Source of the DNA: Desulfonatronum lacustre DSM 10312
GTDB lineage: Bacteria; Desulfobacterota; Desulfovibrionia; Desulfovibrionales; Desulfonatronaceae
Direction: 5' to 3'
Assembly: GCF_000519265.1 (NCBI RefSeq)
Contig: NZ_KI912608.1
Location: 2,947,313 to 3,011,312 of the forward strand
DNA: 64,000 nucleotides
The notes below the pieces were generated by a model, which did not search any database, had not been told where the DNA came from, and was given only the letters and a program-made list of their open reading frames with translations. The position numbers and the translations under genes were made by a program. Of the stretch, positions 9,591-17,159 are shown piece by piece. Numbering within the stretch: the first letter of the stretch is position 1; every line of letters begins with the position of its first letter.

Positions 9591-10532
9591 GTGTATACAC
9601 GTATCGCACCATACATCCGGATTGCGCGACCAGACCACTGGTTTAAAAATATTTTCGTCGTTCCAGGTGTTCTTTTGGCCATTTTTTTCGACCGCAGCAT
9701 TATGGGGCTGGACATCATTCCAGGGGTTCTGCTCGGTTTTTTGTGTGTTTGCCTGATTGCCTCAAGCAATTATGTCCTCAATGAGATCCTTGACGCTCCG
9801 ACAGACAAGTTTCACCCCGAGAAACGCAACCGACCTCTGCCCAGCGGACAGGCTAAAATTTCCGTGGCATGGATGGTCTGGAGCGTGCTGAGCTTGGTCA
9901 GCTTAAGCCTGGGGTTTTTGGTCAATCCTTTCTTCGGTTTTTCCGGGGTGTTGCTTTGGGTCATGGGAATTCTATACAATACCCCTCCCTTGCGATTCAA
10001 AGACGTCCCGTATTTGGACGTACTGTGCGAGTCCGTCAATAATCCCATCCGGTTGGCCTTGGGATGGTATTCCACCGGTATGGGCTCCGCACCGCCGCTG
10101 TCCATGTTCATCGCCTATTGGATGTTCGGGTCCTTCTTGATGGCGGCCAAGCGTTTCGCCGAGTACCGCAAGATCGACGACCCGGACCGGGCCGCTAAGT
10201 ATCGAAAGTCCTTGGGATACTACAACGAGCAACGGCTCATCGTAAGCATTTTCTACTATGCCACGCTGTTTGCCTTGATGGGGGGGTACTTCATTGCCAG
10301 CTATCGCTTTGAACTGATTCTTGCGGCACCAATGGTAGCCTATTCCATGGCTTTCTACATGCGATTGTCCTTCAAGAAGGACAGCCCGGTTCAGAGCCCG
10401 GAACGACTGTTTCGGGAGAACACAGTGATGCTGGTGATCTTAACGACTTTCGTCCTCTGCACTGTGCTGCTATTTTGGGATCTGCACTGGCTAAGAGATA
10501 TGTTTGCTCCCTGGATATTACCTGGGAGGTAA
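9591..10532 (+). CDS. UbiA-family prenyltransferase (decaprenyl-phosphate phosphoribosyltransferase-like)
   Basis: This 313-aa membrane protein starts at GTG, chosen because TAGGAG lies nine bases upstream. The first Asp-rich motif NEILDAPTDKFHPEKRNRPL (about 64-83) binds the Mg-diphosphate. The RPDHWFKN motif near the N terminus is typical of the DPPR-synthase branch, which joins 5-phosphoribosyl diphosphate to decaprenyl phosphate in the route to decaprenyl-phospho-arabinose. A membrane segment precedes each motif, and about eight helices are visible. The later enzymes of that route (DprE1, DprE2) are not in the window. Its last 15 bp overlap the end of the convergent membrane protein gene. 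Confidence 0.85.
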   Translation: MYTRIAPYIRIARPDHWFKNIFVVPGVLLAIFFDRSIMGLDIIPGVLLGFLCVCLIASSNYVLNEILDAPTDKFHPEKRNRPLPSGQAKISVAWMVWSVLSLVSLSLGFLVNPFFGFSGVLLWVMGILYNTPPLRFKDVPYLDVLCESVNNPIRLALGWYSTGMGSAPPLSMFIAYWMFGSFLMAAKRFAEYRKIDDPDRAAKYRKSLGYYNEQRLIVSIFYYATLFALMGGYFIASYRFELILAAPMVAYSMAFYMRLSFKKDSPVQSPERLFRENTVMLVILTTFVLCTVLLFWDLHWLRDMFAPWILPGR

Positions 10533-12425
10533 TTCTTTGGAGTCAATGTTTCTTCTCTCCCTGACGTGCACATTTTGAATGACCATACTGCCGCAGGCAT
10601 GATAGTACGCCCGAGGCTCAATTCTCGCATACGTATCCACGGCTATCCTCACAATTGCTTTACCAGAGGCCGAGGCTTCACCGTAAATTTCCGTCTCGCT
10701 CAGTATTTTTTTTCCTCCGTTCATGGCCACATCCACTGTGGCGATTTTCTCTCCCGACTCGCAGTCTGAGACTTGAATATCGAACTCAACATCATATTTG
10801 CCGGGATAAACATAAAAAAACCGTCCAAAAGCCAGTAACCCCGGGTTGTGTTCTTCTTGGCGAGCAATCCGGATTATTTCGCCTGATGCCAAGGCGACGT
10901 TTGTGCCTGCCTGTCGGAACATTTTGTGCGCTGGAAAAACAAGGTGATACTCCTGGGACGGTTCCAAGGCTGCCAGCCTGGGAAAATCTCCCCCCATGAG
11001 CCGAAATGGAACGCGACTATCAAAGAAATGCATTATTACTTTGTTTTGTTCCCCCAAGCTTCTTGCCAAAATCACATCCGAGTCCAAACCTCGAGGATTG
11101 AAAATGATTTCGTGTCGTCGGCCGAAGACACTTGGATGATCTTCAGGGTCAATGAACACTATGCTGTTTTTGGGCGCTTCCTGGAGAACATCGAGTAATT
11201 TTCTTGTTTCCATGGTCGTTTCTCTGAATTTCGTCGCATTGACAACGTTGAATATGGAAACAACGGAAACAAAGATCGCCATGCATAGTATAATGTACCA
11301 TGTTTTGGCCTTGGCGATAAATTTTCGGACTCCAAATGACGCGCCCAGGATGAGAAAGGGCAGCGTTTCCAGATAATAGCCCGGTCCTGTATCTTGGGGG
11401 CCGGGATACCAGAAAAAAATATGCCCGAAGACAATGCTAGCCAAGACTGCTGCGAACAGCCAGCTCCAACGTTCGGTCCACCCGATGGCAAAAGCGAGCA
11501 ATGCGACCAGCAGCGATCCCCAAAAACCCCACAGCCAGACATTGAGAAGCTTGAGGTTGACGGCTATATTTTCTAACCCCCCTGCGAGCGTATGCTCGAT
11601 TCTTCCATAGTACCTCGTTCCAAAGCCCAGCTTGTCGGTGGGATTATGGAAAAGATAGGTCATTGTCCAGGGGTCGCCGACGGTGATTGTATTGTAGATC
11701 AGCATGGCGATCACGCCAAGGAACGATGAGAAAGCAAAAAGTATCGTTCCAATAAATAAATGCTTGTTCTGTTTTTGGTAAAGGTGAATCAACGAATCCA
11801 AGGCAAAGGGAATGGCAATCAAAAAGGCCGTAAACGTCCTGGTATTGAAAAGATATCCCCAGGCGAGCCCGGATAGCGCGGCGAAAATGACGGCATCGGT
11901 CCTGCGCCATGAGATGTAGGCCAAAAGCATCAACGATGTCACCAGCAGGCCGCTGGTGTGGCTAAGCAATGTGCCGTGATAAAAAAGGAAATACGGGGAA
12001 AAAAGCAAGAGTGATCCTGCGGTTGCTCCAAGCGCATGGCCGCCCAGGAGAACTCCGGATCTGTAGACCACAACGACGGTAAGACCCGCTGCCAGGAAGA
12101 CCATAATATGGGCGGAGCCGATGAATACGCCCGGAACGAGGAAAAGTGAGTGGCCGAAGGGATATCTGGACAGCCAGCCCACGTCCTCCCTGAGAATAAT
12201 CATGAAGTAGTCAAAGGATTCATGAAAAGGCGGGAACGGCCTGGCAATGAGACCGTCAAGGAAATTGTTCGCCTGAAAGAGATAGCTGCATTCATCCGAG
12301 GTCAGAAACCACTGGAAAGCGTGCTGGGCGAGAAACAGTGAAAACGTCGCTGCAACGATGAAGAAGAAGGCCGGTACCGCGTATTTTCGAAGATGGAAGG
12401 TCATATTGTGCAGACTCCGAATCAT
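10518..12425 (-). CDS. GT-C-like polytopic membrane glycosyltransferase with C-terminal beta domain
   Basis: This 635-aa protein opens with a hydrophobic segment followed by LTSDECSYLFQANNFLDG, which places a DE pair in the first periplasmic loop as in GT-C enzymes, and then YPFGHSLFLVP. Ten or more further membrane helices run to about residue 400. The C-terminal ~100 residues form a beta-rich extracytoplasmic domain (FFYVYPGKYDVEFD, then IEPRAYYHACG) closely matching the end of the protein at 2069-4444. It probably transfers a sugar from a polyprenyl-phosphate donor. It is the last gene of a minus-strand unit behind glpD and a GT4 gene. The start codon has AAGGA upstream; a second Met at residue 8 is possible. 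Confidence 0.72.
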   Translation of the reverse strand: MIRSLHNMTFHLRKYAVPAFFFIVAATFSLFLAQHAFQWFLTSDECSYLFQANNFLDGLIARPFPPFHESFDYFMIILREDVGWLSRYPFGHSLFLVPGVFIGSAHIMVFLAAGLTVVVVYRSGVLLGGHALGATAGSLLLFSPYFLFYHGTLLSHTSGLLVTSLMLLAYISWRRTDAVIFAALSGLAWGYLFNTRTFTAFLIAIPFALDSLIHLYQKQNKHLFIGTILFAFSSFLGVIAMLIYNTITVGDPWTMTYLFHNPTDKLGFGTRYYGRIEHTLAGGLENIAVNLKLLNVWLWGFWGSLLVALLAFAIGWTERWSWLFAAVLASIVFGHIFFWYPGPQDTGPGYYLETLPFLILGASFGVRKFIAKAKTWYIILCMAIFVSVVSIFNVVNATKFRETTMETRKLLDVLQEAPKNSIVFIDPEDHPSVFGRRHEIIFNPRGLDSDVILARSLGEQNKVIMHFFDSRVPFRLMGGDFPRLAALEPSQEYHLVFPAHKMFRQAGTNVALASGEIIRIARQEEHNPGLLAFGRFFYVYPGKYDVEFDIQVSDCESGEKIATVDVAMNGGKKILSETEIYGEASASGKAIVRIAVDTYARIEPRAYYHACGSMVIQNVHVRERRNIDSKELPPR

Positions 12426-12485
12426 GGATACGCAAAGTCCTTCGGCGTTGCGTATGGGATCGACCGGGTACTTTTGGACAGGATG

Positions 12486-13664
12486 CTAGCGGTCGGCTAA
12501 GAGCCTTTGGTAGATCTCTTCAAGAACCTCGGTCCGCGAGGCTTGGCAATGGTCCCTGAAGGCTCGTTCCTTGTTCATTGCGCCAATGCGCGAGGCTTGA
12601 GACCCGTCTGCCAGGACATCGGCGATTTTTTCCGAGAGGTTCATGACGTCTCCCGGTGCCGCGAATATGCCGTTGGTACCGAGCAAGGCGCGGTTAGCCG
12701 GGGTGTCAAAGCAAACCACCGGCAAGCCCGCGGCCATGTAGTTGAGGATTTTTCCGCTGCCCTCTCCGGAACCTTCCTCTTTCGGGTCGACTGCCACGTC
12801 GATCACGGCCAAGTGGGAGAATAACTGAAAATAGTCCACCTTGCCGCAGAGCGTCGTCACGTCGCCGGCACCGATTGCGTCCACACGCCCCCGACAGTCC
12901 TCCAGCGGATAACCTGCCAAGAGAAAATGTACATTTTCCACGCGTTGTCGGATAGCGGGCATGGCTTGGATCAAAAGATCAACCCCCTTGGCCTGAATAA
13001 GCGAACCAATGTATCCGACGATCTTTTTTTCCTGCGGAATGCCCAAACGCTTCCTGACGCTTTTTGCGTCGTCCACTGAGCAGGTCGATTCGTCGACACC
13101 TTCGCGGATCACTCGAATCTTTTCTTCCGGCACGCCGAATTCGGCTTTCATGAGATGTGCCGCGGCCTCTGAACTGCAGATGAAAAAATCCGGCAGTTTG
13201 CAGACCAGCTTTTCAAGCCAGGTGAAGAGAAACAGCAGTTTTTTGAGTGGTCCCAAAGAGCCGTAAGCTTTTATTTCACCGGTCAGGCTGCCCTGTACGT
13301 CGAATACCACGGGGATTTTGCGGGCCGAGGCAAGCAGGCTTGTTGCCCAGCCGAGAGCGGCGCCTTCATGCAGATGCCCGTGAATGACGTCGGGCTTGAA
13401 GTTCAGGCAAGCACGCCAAACCGTGAAGAACAGCAGGACGTCGAGGTATATTTTGTGCCAGGAAAAACCCGCATCAACCTTGGAATACCAGGGCACGCGC
13501 AAGCTTCGCCGGGTCGTGATGCCCGGAACATCCCGTCCGTGATGATAGGTCGTCAGAAGTATGTCGTGGCCTTGGCGCTGCAATGCGGCGATCTGATCGT
13601 GGATGCGGATATGGCAACCGCGATCGGAGAAAAAAGGCGTCGGTGCGATATGCAGGATTTTCAT
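12486..13664 (-). CDS. GT4 family glycosyltransferase
   Basis: This 392-aa GT-B protein starts with MKILHIAPTPFFSDRGCHIR, which holds the Gly-rich acceptor loop. Its C-terminal domain has VGYIGSLIQAKGVDLLI, then EEGSGEGSGKILNYMAAGLPVVCFD, with Lys and a Glu-rich phosphate/sugar-binding region. The frame runs further upstream to 13751, but a start there would overlap glpD by 64 bases; ATG 13664 leaves a 23-base gap and fits the family's N terminus. It is cytoplasmic and adds one sugar to a growing glycan. It lies between glpD and the GT-C gene on the same strand, 60 bases from the latter, so the three are likely an operon. Confidence 0.88.
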   Translation of the reverse strand: MKILHIAPTPFFSDRGCHIRIHDQIAALQRQGHDILLTTYHHGRDVPGITTRRSLRVPWYSKVDAGFSWHKIYLDVLLFFTVWRACLNFKPDVIHGHLHEGAALGWATSLLASARKIPVVFDVQGSLTGEIKAYGSLGPLKKLLFLFTWLEKLVCKLPDFFICSSEAAAHLMKAEFGVPEEKIRVIREGVDESTCSVDDAKSVRKRLGIPQEKKIVGYIGSLIQAKGVDLLIQAMPAIRQRVENVHFLLAGYPLEDCRGRVDAIGAGDVTTLCGKVDYFQLFSHLAVIDVAVDPKEEGSGEGSGKILNYMAAGLPVVCFDTPANRALLGTNGIFAAPGDVMNLSEKIADVLADGSQASRIGAMNKERAFRDHCQASRTEVLEEIYQRLLADR

Positions 13665-13687
13665 GGGCAGGTCCGGGGGCCTGGGAC

Positions 13688-15355
13688 TCATACGGCCAGA
13701 TAACGTGCATCCACCGCGAGGACTTCCGTTTCTATTCTGGCGTCGTCCCACCCCAGTTCCTCGGCCATGATTCGGGCTAGACCGCGCAGGACTTCGGGAG
13801 CAGGTCGCCCAACGCAGGCCAGCGGCAGGCGCCGAAAGACGATATCCTGAAGGGTCTGGGCCATTTCTCGGCGCACGGCGTGTATGACTTGGGCCTTAAG
13901 GATGAGGATTTCCGGGGAGATGCCTTTGGCAAGGCCTGGGTCTTGGCCGTATAAATCGAGGATTTCAGTATAGCTCGTGCCGTAGCCGTGAATCAGGTCC
14001 GCAACCTGAGATTCGGGAAGCATGCCTTGCCAACACCTAGATTCACGAGCGACGAAGTCCTTAAGGTCCGGGATGTCGCCGCCGAGCACTGGTGCGCTTT
14101 TCGTGCGGCAGGGCTTAGCTGGTCGCGCCAGCTTGTGGCATGCCAAGTCTACGATCTTCTGGGCCAGCAGGCGCGCCGTGGTGTACTTCACGCCGATGAC
14201 CGAGATGAGGCCCTGTATTTTCTGGGAGACGCCGTGATCAATGATGTTATCTTCCCGGGAGCCCTGGTAGCCCGTCCCGGAGGGACGGGACGGGTCGTCG
14301 GGATAGAGGCCCCCATAGAAGAATCGGATATCGTCGCGGCAAAGTCCGGCCGACGGATACACCGAATTCACGTCGTCGATCAAACCGTGGATGTCGTCCT
14401 CGGTGACGATGTCGTCGTCGGGAGCGCCGTTAAAAGGACTGTTGGTGGTTCCGATCAGGGAAAGGCCCTGCCAGGGGACGATGAAGAAGTGCCGTCCGCC
14501 GCGGTCCACCCATGCCCCAGAGTGCTTGTGGCGGGTAGCCAGGGCCAGGGCATGTCCGTTGGTCAGCGAACGGGTGATGATGTGGATGCCTTTGGAAAGG
14601 ATTCTGGAGGCGCCTTCAGCGGTATCGGCCAACCCCGCGGACTTGAGTACGGAGCTGACCCATGGGCCGGCGGCATTGACCGTGACATCAGCCTTGACGG
14701 TCAGTTGCCGGCCCGTAAGGATGTCCATGACGTTCACCCCAGTGACCCGTCCGTCGTTTACAAGTAAATCCTTGGCCTGCACATAGTTTAGTACGACGGC
14801 CCCTTCTTGCCGCGCGGAAAGAACGATAGCCAGGGTCAGCCGTTCCGGAAAGGGCATCTGACAATCGTAAAAGCGGATGGCACCGGTGAGCCCGTCGGCG
14901 TGCAAATGCGGCTCCAAGGCCAAGGTTTCTTGGCGGGAAAGCCGCTTGTGGCCGGGTAATGCCGTGCGGGAATTCTTGGAGTCCTCGGTCCAGGCAAGCA
15001 GGTCGTAGATGGTCATGGCCAGCCCAAGAACCTCCTTGCCCTTGAAGCCGTGGCCGTATGTGGGAATCAGGAACGGTACCGGACGGACCAGATGTGGTGC
15101 CGAACGAAGAAAAAAATTTCTTTCATGCAGGGAGGCTTTGACCCTGCCAAGGGCGAGGTGTTGAAGATAACGGATCCCGCCGTGAATCATCCTTCCCGTG
15201 GCCGCGGACGTTGCCGCCCCGAAATCGCCCTTGTCTATCAGGGCCACGGACAGTCCGCGCATGGCCGCGTCCCAGGCGACGCATGCGCCGTTGATGCCTC
15301 CGCCGATTACCAAGAGATCAAAACGTCGAGAGGCGATCTTTTGCAGATCCCGCAT
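13688..15355 (-). CDS. glpD: glycerol-3-phosphate dehydrogenase (FAD-dependent)
   Basis: This 555-aa flavoprotein oxidises sn-glycerol 3-phosphate to dihydroxyacetone phosphate and passes electrons to the quinone pool at the inner membrane. The N terminus carries the dinucleotide-binding signature VIGGGINGACVAWDAAMRG, followed by the FAD-contacting GAATSAATGRMIHGGIRYL. The DAO fold continues to about residue 390, and the C-terminal cap domain characteristic of GlpD completes a normal length. Three in-frame start-like codons occur within seven bases; I chose the ATG of MRDLQK, since no ribosome-binding site separates them. It is unusual to see it leading a glycan unit (GT4 and GT-C genes follow). 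No glycerol kinase or facilitator gene is nearby. Confidence 0.93.
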   Translation of the reverse strand: MRDLQKIASRRFDLLVIGGGINGACVAWDAAMRGLSVALIDKGDFGAATSAATGRMIHGGIRYLQHLALGRVKASLHERNFFLRSAPHLVRPVPFLIPTYGHGFKGKEVLGLAMTIYDLLAWTEDSKNSRTALPGHKRLSRQETLALEPHLHADGLTGAIRFYDCQMPFPERLTLAIVLSARQEGAVVLNYVQAKDLLVNDGRVTGVNVMDILTGRQLTVKADVTVNAAGPWVSSVLKSAGLADTAEGASRILSKGIHIITRSLTNGHALALATRHKHSGAWVDRGGRHFFIVPWQGLSLIGTTNSPFNGAPDDDIVTEDDIHGLIDDVNSVYPSAGLCRDDIRFFYGGLYPDDPSRPSGTGYQGSREDNIIDHGVSQKIQGLISVIGVKYTTARLLAQKIVDLACHKLARPAKPCRTKSAPVLGGDIPDLKDFVARESRCWQGMLPESQVADLIHGYGTSYTEILDLYGQDPGLAKGISPEILILKAQVIHAVRREMAQTLQDIVFRRLPLACVGRPAPEVLRGLARIMAEELGWDDARIETEVLAVDARYLAV

Positions 15356-15425
15356 TATCATTAGTAGTGAAAGGGGCTATCAGTTATTGGTTTCATGTGT
15401 ACACCAAAAGGCTTTGCGTATGCGT

Positions 15426-15440
15426 TTGACAAAACGTCAA
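15426..15440. promoter_or_regulatory. candidate operator: TTGAC-N5-GTCAA palindrome upstream of glpD
   Basis: A perfect five-base inverted repeat TTGACAAAACGTCAA lies about 70 bases before the glpD start. The site resembles CRP/FNR-family half-sites but has a five-base spacer rather than four. A regulatory role is inference. Confidence 0.3.
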
Positions 15441-15536
15441 TACGACGGTCGCAAAGGGTCATGTTATAGTTGCGAGGGAGAGAGGTCGCCATGACACCCA
15501 CCCATGATGGTTTTGATGATCATTCATAAACCCTGC

Positions 15537-15708
15537 GTAACTACTCAGCTTGAGAGGGAAAAGGTGGCTTTTCAAAAACTTGAGGCAAGCATGACCTGGA
15601 TTCCGGCCTTCGCGGGAATGACTTGTTTTTCCAATGCCCTCTCCGAGTCAGTTATACCCGCGAAGGCGGGTATCCAGTCCGTTTTACTCGGGTGAGCTGA
15701 ATAGTTAC
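15537..15708. mobile_element. 172-bp MITE-like element with terminal inverted repeats and 8-bp target duplication
   Basis: The left end GTAACTACTCAGCT (15537-15550) and the right end AGCTGAATAGTTAC (15695-15708) are inverted repeats matching at 13 of 14 bases. AACCCTGC occurs directly outside both ends (15529-15536 and 15709-15716), as expected for an 8-bp target duplication. Inside are two 27-base arms of an inner inverted repeat (15596-15622 and 15651-15677; 23 of 27 bases pair), which would fold into a long hairpin. There is no coding capacity, so movement would need a transposase in trans. A second element of the same length and similar ends is at 62892-63064, and a single matching end is at 38276-38289. 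The rest of the 15362-15718 gap holds only the glpD upstream region. Confidence 0.65.
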
Positions 15709-15718
15709 AACCCTGCTG

Positions 15719-16822
15719 TCAAAGTAAAGTCAATACATAATGTGCGATATGTTCCGCTTTCTCCCGTTCTCCGGGGGCGTTCAGGTGACAATGGTCGGTC
15801 CAGTTACCGGGAGAGACGACTTCAGCAGGGAAAGGGGCAAAGCCGGTGGAATATCTCATGGAGAAATCCTTGAGGATTTCTTCGTGGCGCAGAATTTGAG
15901 CAAGTTCAAAATGTTTTTCCTGCCTTTCGTATGCGCCTGGCGCTGCACGAAAAGGGACAAGCAGCGTCTTGACGTCGTCTCTTTGCAGTTCATGAATGAG
16001 TGTTTCAATGTTATGGGCGAAGGACAATCTTTCCAGCGGAATTTCTCGCGGCTCGGCGACAAGTTCGCCGTTGATCCGAAACCATGGGGCGTGGGGTATG
16101 GCCCCTCCATCGATATGGAACTGGCCTCCGGCGATCAGATCTCGATAGAAGACGTTCAAAATGATGTAGCTGGTAAACCTTGAGCGGGCCATCCAGCGCC
16201 ATCCTTCCGGCAAAGGGCGCAAATTTCGCATGGGTTGGCGCCAGTTGCTGTTGTCTGGATGGTAGTAAGGGTAGGTGTAGCCGTTGGCGTCGTTGCCGCC
16301 TGAGTTGATGACGACGACGTCGGGCTGATAGTAATGATATTTGAAGTGGTAGTGGGTCAGTATCTCGGCGGACGTCCCCCACGGAAGGCCTCCGTTGATC
16401 ACTTCCACGTCTGTATAGTCCGCGGGGAGATTCGCACGCAACAGTTTCTCCAACTGGGCCGGATAGGCCTGTTCCGGGCGGTCGACGCTCCAGCCGTACG
16501 TCGTGGACCCTCCGAGGCATACGATGCGAAGCACCCCGTCGCGTTTTTCCATGGGCGTCAATTTGCCGCGATACCCATCGGCGTTGTGTTGGGGACCGTG
16601 GCGAGGGTGCGTGTAGTTCGGTGCGCTGATGTACAGCAGGTAGGGTTGGCCGATGGTGTTCTGCAACCGCGTCAGATACTGATCCTCCTCACCTAACAGA
16701 ATGCGCCGCCCCGTCTCATGGGTAGGGGTCATCATTCCCTTGGCCGACCACTCGATAAACCATAGTCCGAGGCTCAGCATAAGAATGGTCAGGAGTCCAA
16801 GCCACAATTTTGGAGATTTCAC
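15719..16822 (-). CDS. SGNH/GDSL-type hydrolase, membrane-anchored
   Basis: This ~367-aa protein has one N-terminal membrane helix (LGLLTILMLSLGLWFIEW) and a periplasmic SGNH domain: block I VCLGGSTTYGW with the nucleophilic Ser, block II Gly in INGGLPWGTS, block III GGNDANG, and the Asp-His pair in TDHCHLNAPG near the C terminus. Such enzymes remove or transfer acetyl groups on surface glycans. It is the last gene of the unit with DUF5989, carbamoyltransferase and the SxtJ-like protein. Two GTG starts are possible: 16876, inside a perfect hairpin, or 16822, which has GGGA at a good distance and begins just before the membrane helix; I chose the latter. Confidence 0.82.
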   Translation of the reverse strand: MKSPKLWLGLLTILMLSLGLWFIEWSAKGMMTPTHETGRRILLGEEDQYLTRLQNTIGQPYLLYISAPNYTHPRHGPQHNADGYRGKLTPMEKRDGVLRIVCLGGSTTYGWSVDRPEQAYPAQLEKLLRANLPADYTDVEVINGGLPWGTSAEILTHYHFKYHYYQPDVVVINSGGNDANGYTYPYYHPDNSNWRQPMRNLRPLPEGWRWMARSRFTSYIILNVFYRDLIAGGQFHIDGGAIPHAPWFRINGELVAEPREIPLERLSFAHNIETLIHELQRDDVKTLLVPFRAAPGAYERQEKHFELAQILRHEEILKDFSMRYSTGFAPFPAEVVSPGNWTDHCHLNAPGEREKAEHIAHYVLTLL

Positions 16823-16852
16823 GTTTTTTATCCCATTCCGTTGTTCAAATGT

Positions 16853-16878
16853 CGGTGGCGGATCGAGATCCGCCACCG
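16853..16878. repeat. perfect 12-bp inverted repeat (hairpin) between DUF5989 and SGNH genes
   Basis: The arms at 16853-16864 and 16867-16878 are perfectly complementary with a two-base centre. No T-run follows on either strand, so it is not a standard terminator. It could stabilise or attenuate the transcript ahead of the SGNH gene. Confidence 0.5.
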
Positions 16879-16924
16879 GCTTTGCTTCAGGGAAAATAAC
16901 CTGTTCAGGTAGGATCGTGGTCGA

Positions 16925-17089
16925 TTAAAACAATGTGTAGATAAACGGAGCCGTGGACTGGCCGACAACGATCAGCAGGCCCATGGCCAGGAAGACGAGA
17001 ATCAGGGGGATAATCCACCATTTTTTGTGCTGCATGGCGAATCCGAAAAATTCTCGTAAAAGATTGAGTAGATGTTTGAGAAATATCAT
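16925..17089 (-). CDS. DUF5989-family small membrane protein
   Basis: This 54-aa protein begins MIFLKHLLNLLREFFGFA, has one clear membrane helix (IIPLILVFLAMGLLIVVG) and ends in a short hydrophobic tail. Length and pattern match DUF5989, a small family often found beside NodU/CmcH carbamoyltransferases and SxtJ proteins. A TTG 24 bases upstream is in frame, but the ATG has GAAGGA nine bases before it and fits the family. It follows the carbamoyltransferase gene by 70 bp. Its function is unknown; a role in anchoring the modification complex is possible. Confidence 0.8.
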   Translation of the reverse strand: MIFLKHLLNLLREFFGFAMQHKKWWIIPLILVFLAMGLLIVVGQSTAPFIYTLF

Positions 17090-17159
17090 CGGGGGACGTC
17101 CTTCTGTATTCAATTAAAATGTGTGATTATTCGGGGCAATTGACGCGACAAAACGTCCG

